Notes under the pieces: model-generated | What the model saw: only the letters and a program-made list of their open reading frames with translations | What the model was told of the DNA's origin: nothing | Databases searched by the model: none | Part shown: positions 16,380-25,092 of the stretch, piece after piece | Numbering within the stretch: the first letter of the stretch is position 1 | Layout of the letters: every line of letters starts with the position of its first letter | Assembly: GCA_050486405.1 (NCBI GenBank) | Contig: JBJHDF010000015.1 | Span: forward strand, 36,822-100,821 | Source of the DNA: JBJHDF01 sp050486405 | GTDB taxonomy: Bacteria; Pseudomonadota; Gammaproteobacteria; Pseudomonadales; Cellvibrionaceae | Direction: 5' to 3' | DNA: 64,000 bases | Position numbers and translations under genes: made by a program

Positions 16380-17641
16380 CCACCCGGGACGAAGTGCAGG
16401 TTCTCAAGCTTACCCTGCATCAGCACCTGGTGGGCTATTTGGCGGGCTACCGGAGCGGTCGCAACCGCCTGACCTTTGCCGAATCATTTGTAGCCGACCC
16501 AGCCCGGCCCACCTTGAGCCTGATCACGCACCCGCTTTTTCCCAAGGCGCCCACGGTGCTCTCCACCCCTTGGGTGCGAACGCAAAGGTTGCATCCGGTG
16601 TTGTCCAACTTGCTGCCGGAGGGGGCCTTGCGGGCGCTTATCGCTGACCAGTTGAAGGTTCACCCGGATAACGAATTTCGCCTGTTCAGCCATATGGGGC
16701 ATGACCTTCCCGGTGCGCTGATAGCCACACCGCTGGCGCCGGACGAGGTACCACTGGCGGTTCTTAACGTCAACCCGAATGCCAGACCAGTTCCGTTCGA
16801 CAAGTCGCATACAACCAACAGGTTTTCGTTGGCCGGGGTACAGATGAAATTCTCCGTGAAAGCGGCGCGCGACCGCTACACCCTAACCACGGGAGAAGAT
16901 GTGGGCGACTGGATCGTAAAGACACCCTCCACTATCCACAAGCATGTTCCCCAAAACGAATACAGCGCCATGCGGCTCGCGGCACTGGCGGGCGTTGATA
17001 TTCCCGAGATTCGGCTGGTTCCCCTGGGTCAGTTGGACAGCCTCCCGCCCATAAACCTGCCCGACGAGCAGCAGGCTTTCGCCATCAAGCGCTTTGACCG
17101 GCACGGAGATGGACGAATCCATACGGAGGACTTTGCACAGGTACTGGTCAAATACCCTCACGAAAAATATGACGCGGCCAACTACGATCAGATTGCCCGG
17201 ATAATCAGCCAGTTTTCCGGCGACAGACTGGCGGACCTGCAACAACTCGCCCGCCGCCTGCTGGTGAACCTGCTGCTGGCTAACGGCGATGCTCACCTGA
17301 AAAACTGGAGTCTGATCTATGCCGACCAGATAACGCCAAGATTGTCGCCGGCGTACGACATCGTGACCACTCAGCTCTACATGGAGAACGAGCGCCACAG
17401 CGCCCTTAAACTGGCGGGCAACAAGGACTGGTATTCGACCTCCATGGAGCATTTCGATCACTGGGCAAAGAACCTGGGCATTCCGAGGCGATTGATCCGG
17501 GCACACCTGCAGGACACACTGGATAAAGCACGCACCCTGTGGCCCAGCGCGCTAAAGAACCTGCCCATAACCGATCCCCACCAGGCAGCCCTACGGCAGC
17601 ACTGGCGCCAATTAGACCCAGACTTCCGGATAACAAACTAA
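16376..17641 (+). CDS. hipA: HipA-family serine/threonine kinase toxin
   Basis: A 421-residue HipA kinase. In E. coli, HipA phosphorylates glutamyl-tRNA synthetase and induces persistence; the substrate here is unknown. The residues expected for activity are present: Ser151 in SLAGVQMKFS, equivalent to the autophosphorylated Ser150, with the ATP-contacting MKFS; catalytic GDAHLKN at 304-310; and the metal aspartate in SPAYDIV near 328. The N-terminal couple-hipA domain is complete. It is encoded immediately after hipB and is the last gene before the hairpin cluster and the tRNA pair. It looks intact, unlike the neighbouring mazEF. Confidence 0.93.
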   Translation: MTTRDEVQVLKLTLHQHLVGYLAGYRSGRNRLTFAESFVADPARPTLSLITHPLFPKAPTVLSTPWVRTQRLHPVLSNLLPEGALRALIADQLKVHPDNEFRLFSHMGHDLPGALIATPLAPDEVPLAVLNVNPNARPVPFDKSHTTNRFSLAGVQMKFSVKAARDRYTLTTGEDVGDWIVKTPSTIHKHVPQNEYSAMRLAALAGVDIPEIRLVPLGQLDSLPPINLPDEQQAFAIKRFDRHGDGRIHTEDFAQVLVKYPHEKYDAANYDQIARIISQFSGDRLADLQQLARRLLVNLLLANGDAHLKNWSLIYADQITPRLSPAYDIVTTQLYMENERHSALKLAGNKDWYSTSMEHFDHWAKNLGIPRRLIRAHLQDTLDKARTLWPSALKNLPITDPHQAALRQHWRQLDPDFRITN

Positions 17642-17643
17642 AC

Positions 17644-17684
17644 TCCTCCCCTCCCCGGCCCTCCCCTCTAAAGAGGGGAGGGAG
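17644..17684. repeat. Dispersed GC-rich palindromic element, copy C
   Basis: A perfect dyad, CCCTCCCCTCT-AA-AGAGGGGAGGG, preceded by CTCCCCTCCCCGG. It starts 3 bp after the hipA stop. The same core occurs at 12980, 31951 and 39395. Without a T-run it is not a convincing intrinsic terminator. Confidence 0.85.
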
Positions 17685-17691
17685 AGCGGGA

Positions 17692-17892
17692 CCAAACGGC
17701 ACGGAGCGCCGTTTGGCACAGCCGAAGGCTGCCCGATGTACAGGAAGTACAAGTGTCGCGAAGCGCATGGATGCGCGAGAGCGGCCGAAGGGGCGAGGGC
17801 CATGGACGGCGTTTTCCGAGTGACAAAATGGCAGGACTGCCATTTTGCACAGCGCGCAGCGCTGCCCGGAGGGCGAGGGCCAGGGACGGCCC
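17692..17892. repeat. Cluster of GGA-loop hairpins in two related units
   Basis: Successive inverted repeats with short purine loops: CCAAACGGC/GCCGTTTGG (17692-17716), CAGCC-GAA-GGCTG, TGTAC-AGGAA-GTACA (17737-17751), GCGCAT-GG-ATGCGC (17763-17776), an 11-bp stem around GA at 17824-17847, CAGCGC...GCGCTG and GGGCC-AGGGAC-GGCCC. Two units resemble each other: the string GGGCGAGGGCCA occurs at 17791 and again at 17871, each followed by GGACGGC and CCGAGTGA. No reading frame of interest lies here. The block fills the gap from hipA to the tRNA terminator. Confidence 0.75.
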
Positions 17893-17949
17893 GAGTGAAT
17901 CAGACGTCTCGTTTTCCGTCACTCTACAGAGTGCACAACGAAAAGACAC

Positions 17950-17976
17950 AAAAAAAGGCCGATCCGAAGACCGACC
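17950..17976 (-). terminator. Intrinsic terminator of the tRNA pair
   Basis: Read on the minus strand, GGTCGGTC-TTCG-GATCGGCC forms an 8-bp stem (with G-T pairs) closed by a UUCG loop and followed by seven T. It lies 11 nt downstream of the tRNA-Gly 3' end. Confidence 0.85.
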
Positions 17977-17986
17977 CTTTCAAATT

Positions 17987-18062
<76 letters not shown>

Positions 18063-18064
18063 AG

Positions 18065-18140
18065 TGGCGTCCCCTAGGGGAGTCGAACCCCTGTTACCGC
18101 CGTGAAAGGGCGGTGTCCTAGGCCTCTAGACGAAGGGGAC
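18065..18140 (-). tRNA. tRNA-Glu (TTC)
   Basis: A 76-nt cloverleaf on the minus strand, starting GTCCCCTTCGTCTAGAGG, anticodon TTC in CTTTCAC, T-arm GTTCGACTC and an encoded CCA. It is the first gene of the two-tRNA transcript. Confidence 0.97.
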
Positions 18141-18345
18141 CCGTGGACCTTCCGGTCGCCGACCGGAAGTGGGGCGCATTCTAAGTAGCCCGCCACAGGC
18201 TGTCAACACTTTTCCGGGATTTTGCGCCCCCTGGGCCCTGTGCCCCATTTTCGGGCCGAATTGCCGGCAACTGCTATACTCGGAGCAGGACTGTAACGGC
18301 CGGAGCAGGCCCCACTCACAGGCCGGATGTTGCCAAGACCTTGAT

Positions 18346-19134
18346 ATGTCAGCCATCTATATAACCAGTGCCGTTCTCGCCATGCTGGCCCTGCTGGTGG
18401 TCTACGCGGTGGTGGCTCAGACTCTGGAGAAGCGCCGGCAGCAGCGGCTGCGCCTGATTGCCGCGCTCAAGCAGCGGCAGCGGCACTTCAGTTATATGGC
18501 CACCGGCTTCCCTCCGGGCTTTCTGACCCGCGACCTGTCGACCCTGGCCTTTCAGACCCTGCTGGAGATCTGCGAGCAGTTGGCGCGGCTGGAACCCCGC
18601 AACAGCCGCCACAAGGAGGACGTCGAGCTCTGCCGGGAACAGATGGCCGCCGCCCGGAAGGCGGAGCCCGCTGCACCGGGGCGACTGGAAAACCCGGGGC
18701 TGGCGGTGGACATCCGGCGGCACTTGCAGGAACTGCAGCGCCATGTGGTACAGCAGCAACAACGGGGCACCATCAGCGCCCCCCAGGCCCTGCTCTATCG
18801 GCAGCAGATTCACCGGCTGGTGGTTCAGGTGTCCCTGGACAGTTACCTGCTGGAAGCCAAGGCGGCGCACAAGGCGGAAAAACCCCGGCTGGAACTGCAT
18901 TACTACACCCTCGCCCACAACCTGCTCACCCGGGAAAATGCCGGTGGCGCCTACAGCGCGCAACTGGATCAACTGGCGCAGACCATGGCACGACTGCAGC
19001 AGCAACTGCAGTCCGGTGCGGAGACCCCCAAGGCCCCCACCGAACCCAAGGAAACGGAAGAAGAAGCGCAAAAAGCCTGGGAGAAGTTCTCGGAAGGGAA
19101 CCAACTATGGAAAAAGAAGCAGATTTACGACTGA
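18346..19134 (+). CDS. Membrane-anchored coiled-coil protein, function unknown
   Basis: A 262-residue protein beginning MSAIYITSAVLAMLALLVVY: one N-terminal transmembrane segment (about residues 4-24), then a basic stretch EKRRQQRLRL and a long Gln/Glu/Leu-rich helical region with coiled-coil character, ending in an acidic and lysine-rich tail. The frame is open further upstream, but the ATG at 18346 is where coding character and the membrane segment begin. It is divergent from the tRNAs and convergent with msrB 7 nt away. I do not recognise the family. The topology suggests an inner-membrane protein with a cytoplasmic coiled coil. Confidence 0.75.
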   Translation: MSAIYITSAVLAMLALLVVYAVVAQTLEKRRQQRLRLIAALKQRQRHFSYMATGFPPGFLTRDLSTLAFQTLLEICEQLARLEPRNSRHKEDVELCREQMAAARKAEPAAPGRLENPGLAVDIRRHLQELQRHVVQQQQRGTISAPQALLYRQQIHRLVVQVSLDSYLLEAKAAHKAEKPRLELHYYTLAHNLLTRENAGGAYSAQLDQLAQTMARLQQQLQSGAETPKAPTEPKETEEEAQKAWEKFSEGNQLWKKKQIYD

Positions 19135-19141
19135 CGCGCCG

Positions 19142-19537
19142 TCAGCCACTCACCCATTTCACCGATGCCGAATTGATGCAGTAGCGCAGTCCCGTGGGTG
19201 CGGGGCCGTCCGGGAAAACATGGCCCAGGTGACAGCCGCAACGCTTGCACAGCACCTCTGTGCGGCGCATGCCGTGGCTGGAGTCGAACTCTTCCTGGAT
19301 CACCTCCCCGGATAGCGGCGCGGAAAAACTGGGCCAGCCGCAGCCGGCATCGAACTTGGTCCCGGCATCGAACAGGGGTTCGCCGCAACAGCGGCAGAGG
19401 TAGGTGCCCGGTTCGAACAGGTTCCAGTATTCACCGGTGAAGGGGCGCTCGGTGCCTTTTTCCCGGCAGATCCGGTACTGCTCGGGGGTGAGTTTGTCCC
19501 GCCAGTGGGCGTCATCTTGTAATTTATCGTCGCTCAT
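19142..19537 (-). CDS. msrB: Peptide-methionine (R)-S-oxide reductase
   Basis: A 131-residue MsrB that reduces the R-epimer of oxidised methionine in proteins. It shows the zinc-binding cysteines C48/C51 and C97/C100, the CGWPSF motif and the catalytic cysteine C120 in GLRYCINSASV. Length and start are standard. It is divergent from the aminotransferase gene, an arrangement also seen in Pseudomonas genomes. Confidence 0.97.
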   Translation of the reverse strand: MSDDKLQDDAHWRDKLTPEQYRICREKGTERPFTGEYWNLFEPGTYLCRCCGEPLFDAGTKFDAGCGWPSFSAPLSGEVIQEEFDSSHGMRRTEVLCKRCGCHLGHVFPDGPAPTGLRYCINSASVKWVSG

Positions 19538-19611
19538 GGGTTGCTCCTTGACAGTGAGGGCTGCAAACCGGGATGATCGGGGGTTTCCAACTTTGGGTAT
19601 CTTACTGCAAT

Positions 19612-20826
19612 ATGGACACGGTTAAAAAATCCAGCAAACTCGATGGCGTTTGCTATGACATTCGCGGCCCGGTGCTGGAACACGCTTACCGGCTGGAGGA
19701 AGAGGGTCACCGCATCCTCAAGCTGAACATCGGCAACCCGGCGCCGTTCGGCTTTGCCGCGCCGGATGAAATCATCCAGGACGTGATTTACAACCTGCCC
19801 AACGCCGAGGGCTATACCGCGTCCAAGGGGCTGTTCGCCGCGCGCAAGGCGGTAATGCAGGAGTGCCAGCGCCTGGAGATTCCCGGCGTGGAGATCGACG
19901 ATATTTTTCTCGGCAATGGCGTCAGCGAGCTGATCGTGATGGCCATGCAGGCGCTGCTGGAAAACGGCGACGAGATTCTGATACCCGCGCCGGACTACCC
20001 GCTGTGGACCGCCGCCGTGAATCTGGCCGGCGGCAAGCCGGTACACTACCGCTGCGATGAGCAGTCGGACTGGTTTCCCGATGTCGCCGATATCGCCAGC
20101 AAGATCACCAGCCGCACCCGGGGCATTGTCATCATCAACCCCAACAATCCCACCGGTGCCGTGTACAGCCGGGAAGTGCTGGAGCAGATTGTTGAACTGG
20201 CGCGCCAGCACAACCTGATTCTGTTTGCCGACGAGATCTACAGCAAGATTCTCTACGACGATGCCGAGTTTGTCCCACTGGCGCGGCTGGCGGAGGATCT
20301 GCTGTGCGTGACTTTCAACGGCCTGTCCAAGTCCTACCGGCTGGCGGGTTTCCGCTCCGGCTGGATGATCATCAGCGGCGCCAAGCACAAGGCTAGAAAC
20401 TATATCGAAGGGCTGGAGATGCTGGCATCCATGCGCCTGTGTGCCAATGTGCCGGCCATGTACGCAGTACAGACGGCCCTGGGCGGTTACCAGAGCATCA
20501 ACGAATTGATCATTCCCGGCGGCCGCCTGCGCGATCAGCGCGATGCGGCCATGAAAGCGATTGCCGATATTCCGGGTGTGTCCTGTATCAAGCCCAGGGG
20601 TGCCATCTACCTGTTCCCCAAACTGAATCTGGACCGCTACAAAATTCAGGACGACCAGAAAATGGTGCTGGATTTCCTGATTCAGGAAAAGGTATTGCTG
20701 GTGCAGGGCACGGCCTTTAACTGGCCGGAGAAGGATCACTTCCGCATTGTGTTCCTGCCCAGGGAAGATGAGCTGACCAAGGCCATCCAGCGCTTCGGTC
20801 ACTTTATCGAGCGCTACACGCAGTAG
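19612..20826 (+). CDS. alaA: AlaA-type glutamate-pyruvate aminotransferase
   Basis: A 404-residue PLP-dependent class I aminotransferase. It closely follows AlaA, which makes alanine from pyruvate and glutamate, in length and in motifs: LKLNIGNPAPFGF, GYTASKGL, NPNNPTGAVY, ADEIYSKILYDD and the PLP lysine in FNGLSKSYRLAGFRSGW. The start at ATG 19612 (MDTVKKSSKLDG) fits the family; an upstream ATG at 19573 would add 13 unlikely residues. The next gene begins 8 nt downstream. Confidence 0.94.
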   Translation: MDTVKKSSKLDGVCYDIRGPVLEHAYRLEEEGHRILKLNIGNPAPFGFAAPDEIIQDVIYNLPNAEGYTASKGLFAARKAVMQECQRLEIPGVEIDDIFLGNGVSELIVMAMQALLENGDEILIPAPDYPLWTAAVNLAGGKPVHYRCDEQSDWFPDVADIASKITSRTRGIVIINPNNPTGAVYSREVLEQIVELARQHNLILFADEIYSKILYDDAEFVPLARLAEDLLCVTFNGLSKSYRLAGFRSGWMIISGAKHKARNYIEGLEMLASMRLCANVPAMYAVQTALGGYQSINELIIPGGRLRDQRDAAMKAIADIPGVSCIKPRGAIYLFPKLNLDRYKIQDDQKMVLDFLIQEKVLLVQGTAFNWPEKDHFRIVFLPREDELTKAIQRFGHFIERYTQ

Positions 20827-20834
20827 GCAGCGCC

Positions 20835-21233
20835 GTGGCCGATATTCATATCGCCGACTTTCACAAGGACGCCGCGCGGATACTGGTGAGCCTCTACGCC
20901 AGTTTTCCCCGGCGCGTCATGCTGTGCGTGGAGGACTTTATCGGCGTGGATACGCCGGACGAGTTCGGGCTGCACAGCCACCGCCACATGGCCTGTTTCA
21001 GCACCATGGTCTGGCTGGCGGAGTCCGGCTTTGTAACCTACGTGGACACCATCCGCCAGGAGGCGCTGGATCAGGCCACCCTGTCCCGGGCGGGCTTTTT
21101 GTTGCTGGCCAATCGTTACCCTGCTGACCACCTGTCCGGGGTGGAGCAGTTGCGCCAGGCGTTGCGCAACGGGTCGTCCCAGGCCATCGAAACGACCATG
21201 CTGGGTTTGCTGCAGACTGTCATCAAGTCTTAA
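20835..21233 (+). CDS. Conserved hypothetical protein
   Basis: A 132-residue protein with a GTG start 8 nt after the aminotransferase stop, so probably cotranscribed. It contains the pattern ILVSLYASFPRRVMLCVEDF followed by DEFGLHSHRHMACFSTMVWL, with a histidine cluster and mixed alpha/beta character, then a C-terminal helical part. No transmembrane segment or signal is seen. I do not recognise a named family; a small helical DNA-binding-like fold is possible but unsupported. Confidence 0.7.
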   Translation: MADIHIADFHKDAARILVSLYASFPRRVMLCVEDFIGVDTPDEFGLHSHRHMACFSTMVWLAESGFVTYVDTIRQEALDQATLSRAGFLLLANRYPADHLSGVEQLRQALRNGSSQAIETTMLGLLQTVIKS

Positions 21234-21267
21234 CACGGCCGCTCGATAATGGCGCCGTGTCATCGCA

Positions 21268-22401
21268 TTATGGTTTATCTCTAAATCCTATGGCCGCCAG
21301 CCGTTGGCTGAGCGGCCCTTTTTTTGCCAGCACCCGGTAGTTGTAAAACTCCCGCCGCACCGGGTAGGTCTTGCGCAACCGGTCGAAACCCCGGGCCAGG
21401 GCCTGGACATCCTCGCCGCACTCGATGACCAGTTGGCGCAGACGCCGATCGTCGGCAGCAATATCGTAAACCTGCGGCAGCAGTGCTTTTAGCTGCGACC
21501 AGTCATCGTTGTCACCCGATAGCCGCAGGTCACTGTTGACCACTTCCGGCAATGCCCCGGCGGGCGGCGCCTGTGGTGTCACCCCCAGATGCCCGCACAG
21601 GGCGCGGTAAATCATTTCCGTGCCCTTGATCTTGCCGTCGTAACTGTAACCGGCGATGTGGGGCGTACCCAGCGCCACCCGTTGCAGCAGCACCGCGTCC
21701 AGATTGGGTTCCCCTTCCCAGACGTCCAGCACCACAGTCAGCTCGGCGCCGGCTTCCAGATGCGCGCGCAGTGCCCGGTTGTCGATCACCTCGCCGCGGC
21801 CGGCGTTGAGCAACACGGCTCCGGGGCGCAGCTGCCGCAACCGGGCGGCGCCGATCATATGCCGGGTGGGGTGCGGGCCGTCGGTGGTCAGGGGCGTGTG
21901 CAGGCAGATCAGATCGCAGGCCAGCACCTCGTCCAGTTCACAGAGGTCGGGGTTCTGTTCCGGGGTCAGAAACGGATCGTAGCAGTGGCAGGTCACGCCC
22001 TGGGCGCGCAGACGCCGGTGCAGCAGGCCACCGACATTGCCGCAACCGATGATGCCCACCCGCAGCCCCAGCCAGTCGATATTCAGCGCCGCCAGGGCGG
22101 CGTAGACGTACTCCACCACGGAGTTGGCGTTGCTGCCCGGGGCGCTGGCCCAGGCGATGCCAGATTGCTCCAGATAACGCAGGTCCAGATGATCGACGCC
22201 GATGGTACAGGTGCCGACAAAGCGCACGGGGGTGTCTGCCAGCAGCGCCTGATCCACCCTCGTCACCGACCGCACCACCAGCGCCCCGGCGCCGGCCAGG
22301 TCATCGCGTTGCATCTGCCGGCCCGGCAGGCGTACCACCTCACCCAAATGACCGAAACAGGCGTCGGCCAGGGGGACGTTTTCGTCAACGATTATTTTCA
22401 T
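21268..22401 (-). CDS. pdxB: Erythronate-4-phosphate dehydrogenase
   Basis: A 377-residue NAD-dependent D-2-hydroxyacid dehydrogenase of the PdxB type, the second step of pyridoxal-phosphate synthesis. Seen: the N-terminal MKIIVDENVPLADACF, the Rossmann loop VGIIGCGNVGGLL, the catalytic arginine region NAGRGEVIDNRAL, and PHIAGYSYDGKIKGTEMIY with the catalytic histidine and the PdxB-specific GK-KGTEM string. The C-terminal dimerisation domain is complete. The ATG overlaps the stop of the exonuclease gene by 4 nt. Confidence 0.96.
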   Translation of the reverse strand: MKIIVDENVPLADACFGHLGEVVRLPGRQMQRDDLAGAGALVVRSVTRVDQALLADTPVRFVGTCTIGVDHLDLRYLEQSGIAWASAPGSNANSVVEYVYAALAALNIDWLGLRVGIIGCGNVGGLLHRRLRAQGVTCHCYDPFLTPEQNPDLCELDEVLACDLICLHTPLTTDGPHPTRHMIGAARLRQLRPGAVLLNAGRGEVIDNRALRAHLEAGAELTVVLDVWEGEPNLDAVLLQRVALGTPHIAGYSYDGKIKGTEMIYRALCGHLGVTPQAPPAGALPEVVNSDLRLSGDNDDWSQLKALLPQVYDIAADDRRLRQLVIECGEDVQALARGFDRLRKTYPVRREFYNYRVLAKKGPLSQRLAAIGFRDKP

Positions 22402-23312
22402 GCTTCTTTCCCGTGTAATGCCCGTTTGGCTCGCGTCATAAAGCCCCGGCCAAACCCCATGTCTTCGGCGAAGCTTTCCAGCCCCGGCCAGTTCACCGCG
22501 CTGCGTTTCAGGTCTGCCGTGGTTACCGGCAGCGGCAGGTCTTCGACAATGCGCGCCAGTTGCCGCGCCACGGCGATCTGCTCGCGGTGCTCCCCCAGCC
22601 GGGCCGCCAGTTTGCCCGCTCCGCGCAGGGGCAGTGTCGCCACTGTGTCCAGTTGCCGGAACAGAGTGTCGATATCGCCGTAGTGCTGCAGGAGGGTGGC
22701 GGCGGTTTTGCCACCGACACCGGGCACGCCGGGAATATCGTCGATGCTGTCGCCCACCAGGGCCAGATAGTCGGCCAGTTGCTCCGGGCGCACTCCCAGC
22801 TTTTGCTCCAGATCCGGGCCGTAGATGCGGCGCTCGCCGGTGTAGTCCCAGAGGTAGTCCTGGGGCCGGCGCAGCAGTTGCCCCAGGTCCTTGTCCCGCG
22901 TGAGGATGGCAATGGGCTTTTTGCCCCGGCGCAGCTTGCGCGCCAGGGAGCCGATCAGGTCGTCCGCCTCGTGGGTGTCGCTGGCAAAGCTGGCGATGCC
23001 CAGCAACTCCCCCGCCTGCCGGCAGGCGCGCAGCTGGAAAGCCAGGGCCTCGTCGGGCAGAGCCCGACTGATCTTGTAGTCCGGATAGATCTCATTGCGA
23101 AAGCAGCCGCCCAGGCTTTCGTCGTAGCAGGCGGCCAGATGACTGGCGCCGGTCTCTTCCAGCAGGCGCAGCAGGAAGGTGCTGTAGCCGTAGACGGCGC
23201 CTGTGCCGTAGCCCTGCTCGCGGCTGAACCAGTTGTCCGGCAGGGCAAAGTAGTAGCGGAAAATATAGATGGAGGCGTCGATCAGGCAGATCGGTGCCGG
23301 CTCGCGGGTCAC
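22398..23312 (-). CDS. 5'-3' exonuclease / flap endonuclease (Xni-like)
   Basis: A 304-residue member of the PolI-type 5'-nuclease family. The metal-binding acidic motifs are visible: LIDASIY at the N-terminus, ACYDES, THEADDLIG, LTRDKDLGQLL and VGDSIDDIPGVPGVGGKTAA with the helix-hairpin-helix. It resembles stand-alone ExoIX/Xni proteins found near pdxB or epmC in Pseudomonas-like genomes. It starts at GTG 23312, overlapping the epmC stop, and overlaps pdxB at the other end, so the three genes form one operon. Confidence 0.9.
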   Translation of the reverse strand: MTREPAPICLIDASIYIFRYYFALPDNWFSREQGYGTGAVYGYSTFLLRLLEETGASHLAACYDESLGGCFRNEIYPDYKISRALPDEALAFQLRACRQAGELLGIASFASDTHEADDLIGSLARKLRRGKKPIAILTRDKDLGQLLRRPQDYLWDYTGERRIYGPDLEQKLGVRPEQLADYLALVGDSIDDIPGVPGVGGKTAATLLQHYGDIDTLFRQLDTVATLPLRGAGKLAARLGEHREQIAVARQLARIVEDLPLPVTTADLKRSAVNWPGLESFAEDMGFGRGFMTRAKRALHGKEA

Positions 23313-23896
23313 AGGCTGCCCCTGTCGAAACGTTCCGGCCGCAGCAGGTCATCCAGTGACGACGCGGTGCCGTAGTATGTCATGAGAGCCCGCAGAAACC
23401 GCTCCGCCCGGGCGTTGACGCCGGCGGCGCACAGCGCCAGCACCCGCTGGTGGATGGCATCCTTGAAGGCCTCGCTGGGGCCTTCGCCCAGGGCCAGGTT
23501 GTCGGCGCTGGCGCGAAAGCGGTAGCCGGCGGCCACGGCGAAGAGCCACTCCAGGGCCTGGGGCTGAACCTCCACCCGCTCGAACAGGGCCTGCTCCTCG
23601 CGGTTGCGGCCGTCCGGGCGGTACCAGTAGCCGTAGTCCGGCAACTGGCGACGCCGGACGCCGGCCACGCACCAGTGGGCCACTTCGTGCAGGGCGCTGG
23701 CGAAGTAATCCCGGGTGAAGCGTATGCAGTGCAACTGGTCGGGCTGGTCGGCGGGCTGGTACTCCGGCTCGGGGGCACCCATCTGCAGACAGGTGCGCTC
23801 GCTGGGGATAAAGGCTTCATTAAACAATTGCACCAAATGTCGGCAATCGTGGGCAATTATGTCTTGAAATACGGACAACAGGGCTTTCCTCAACAA
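23309..23896 (-). CDS. epmC: Elongation factor P hydroxylase
   Basis: A protein of up to 195 residues matching EpmC, which hydroxylates the beta-lysylated lysine of EF-P. Recognisable blocks are ALHEVAHWCVAGVRRRQL with the metal-binding His-x3-His, the GYWYRPDGRNREEQ string, and VEVQPQALEWLFAVAAGYRF. The 5' end is uncertain. The longest frame needs a TTG start at 23896, and no ATG lies near the family N-terminus, so an alternative GTG or TTG slightly downstream is possible. Confidence 0.9.
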   Translation of the reverse strand: MLRKALLSVFQDIIAHDCRHLVQLFNEAFIPSERTCLQMGAPEPEYQPADQPDQLHCIRFTRDYFASALHEVAHWCVAGVRRRQLPDYGYWYRPDGRNREEQALFERVEVQPQALEWLFAVAAGYRFRASADNLALGEGPSEAFKDAIHQRVLALCAAGVNARAERFLRALMTYYGTASSLDDLLRPERFDRGSL

Positions 23897-24058
23897 CGGC
23901 CTCCAGGTCGGCCCGGCGATGTAAAAAAGATTTTTCCGTCACCAGCCCTTGTGCTTTGCGGCCATAGCCTATACTTTATGTGGTGACGGAGTTGGTTTGC
24001 CGTCATTTTGCACCGCGAGTCGGTCCCATCGGCTCCAGCCTCATCAGGAGGTAGTATT

Positions 24059-24754
24059 ATGAAGACCTCAGTACCCGGCCACAACACCGACAATGTGGTG
24101 GACTTCTTCACCGGCAAATCCTTTACCGAACTCAACGACGAGCGCTTTGTCCGCCTGGCGCCGGAGCTGGACGGCCTGGAGATGCTCTACTCCAACGAAG
24201 CCCACCCGGAAAAGCTGTTCAGCGTCAAAATTCTCTGCTGGGGCCTGCGCGCCAACGGCGACGTGGTGGGCCTGGTGCCCTGGCTGAACGATATAGTTCC
24301 CTGTACCGAGATCTGTGACCCCCTCAACGGCCAGTGGGAAGGCTACTACGACGCGGGCATCGACGAGATTTTCTTCGACGCGCCCATGCACAAGGTGGTG
24401 GAGGTGGAAACGGCGGCGGAATACTACGAGCTGGAGTGCGAAAACGACGAAGACGTGGTGCAGGAAATTCCCGACACCATCGGCACCCACGCCGTACTGG
24501 CCACACCGGGCACCAACCAATTGGCGCTGGTGGAGGTGATCAGTTGGCGGCTGCTGCACAACGGCCGTGTCTACGGCATGCTCACCGATCTGGAGCGCGT
24601 GGTCAGCACACCGGTGCTGCCCGGCGACGATTGCCTGTACCCGGCCCAGGACAGCGACCAGTTCCGCTATTTCTTCCAGCACCAGATCGCCAACAAGATC
24701 AAGGCGGAAGACCCGGAGGCATTGGCGGCGATTTCGATGCTGGTGGATCAGTAG
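24059..24754 (+). CDS. Conserved acidic protein of unknown function
   Basis: A 231-residue soluble acidic protein beginning MKTSVPGHNTDNVVDFFTGK. An AGGAGG site 7 nt before the ATG at 24059 gives a confident start. It seems to hold two related halves: SVKILCWGLRANGDVVGLVPWL near residues 58-79 and VEVISWRLLHNGRVYGMLTDL near 159-180 share the W-L-NG-V-G pattern. No catalytic motif is recognised. It is divergent from the epmC operon and convergent with tusA, overlapping its 3' end by 7 bp. Confidence 0.75.
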   Translation: MKTSVPGHNTDNVVDFFTGKSFTELNDERFVRLAPELDGLEMLYSNEAHPEKLFSVKILCWGLRANGDVVGLVPWLNDIVPCTEICDPLNGQWEGYYDAGIDEIFFDAPMHKVVEVETAAEYYELECENDEDVVQEIPDTIGTHAVLATPGTNQLALVEVISWRLLHNGRVYGMLTDLERVVSTPVLPGDDCLYPAQDSDQFRYFFQHQIANKIKAEDPEALAAISMLVDQ

Positions 24755-24987
24755 GACTTCTTCCTCACCCAGTAAACATAAGTCTGTCCTCTTTCCTCCT
24801 GGTCCACCAACTGGTGGCCCAGATGATGACAGAACTGGGGGATGTCGCGCCGGGTCGCCGGATCGGTGGCAGTGACCTCAATCAGTGCACCTGGCGCCAT
24901 TTCCCGCACCGCTTTGTGCAACAGCATCACCGGCTCCGGGCAGAGCAGGCCGGTTGTGTCCAAATACTTATCAATTTCGGCTTTCAT
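24748..24987 (-). CDS. tusA: TusA-family sulfurtransferase
   Basis: A 79-residue TusA/SirA fold protein, MKAEIDKYLDTTGLLCPEPV. The conserved Cys in CPEP carries the persulfide relayed in tRNA 2-thiouridine synthesis or related sulfur transfer. The frame is open far upstream, but the family starts at the ATG at 24987. The C-terminal WVRKKSY is slightly shorter than in E. coli. It ends inside the last codons of the convergent upstream gene. Confidence 0.93.
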   Translation of the reverse strand: MKAEIDKYLDTTGLLCPEPVMLLHKAVREMAPGALIEVTATDPATRRDIPQFCHHLGHQLVDQEERGQTYVYWVRKKSY

Positions 24988-25092
24988 AGTGGAAACTCTT
25001 CTATAAACCCCCCGGCAGCCAACGCGGGCGCTGCTACACTTCCAGTAGTCACAAGAACCACAATACGAATATTCTTGGGGAACCTGTGTTCG

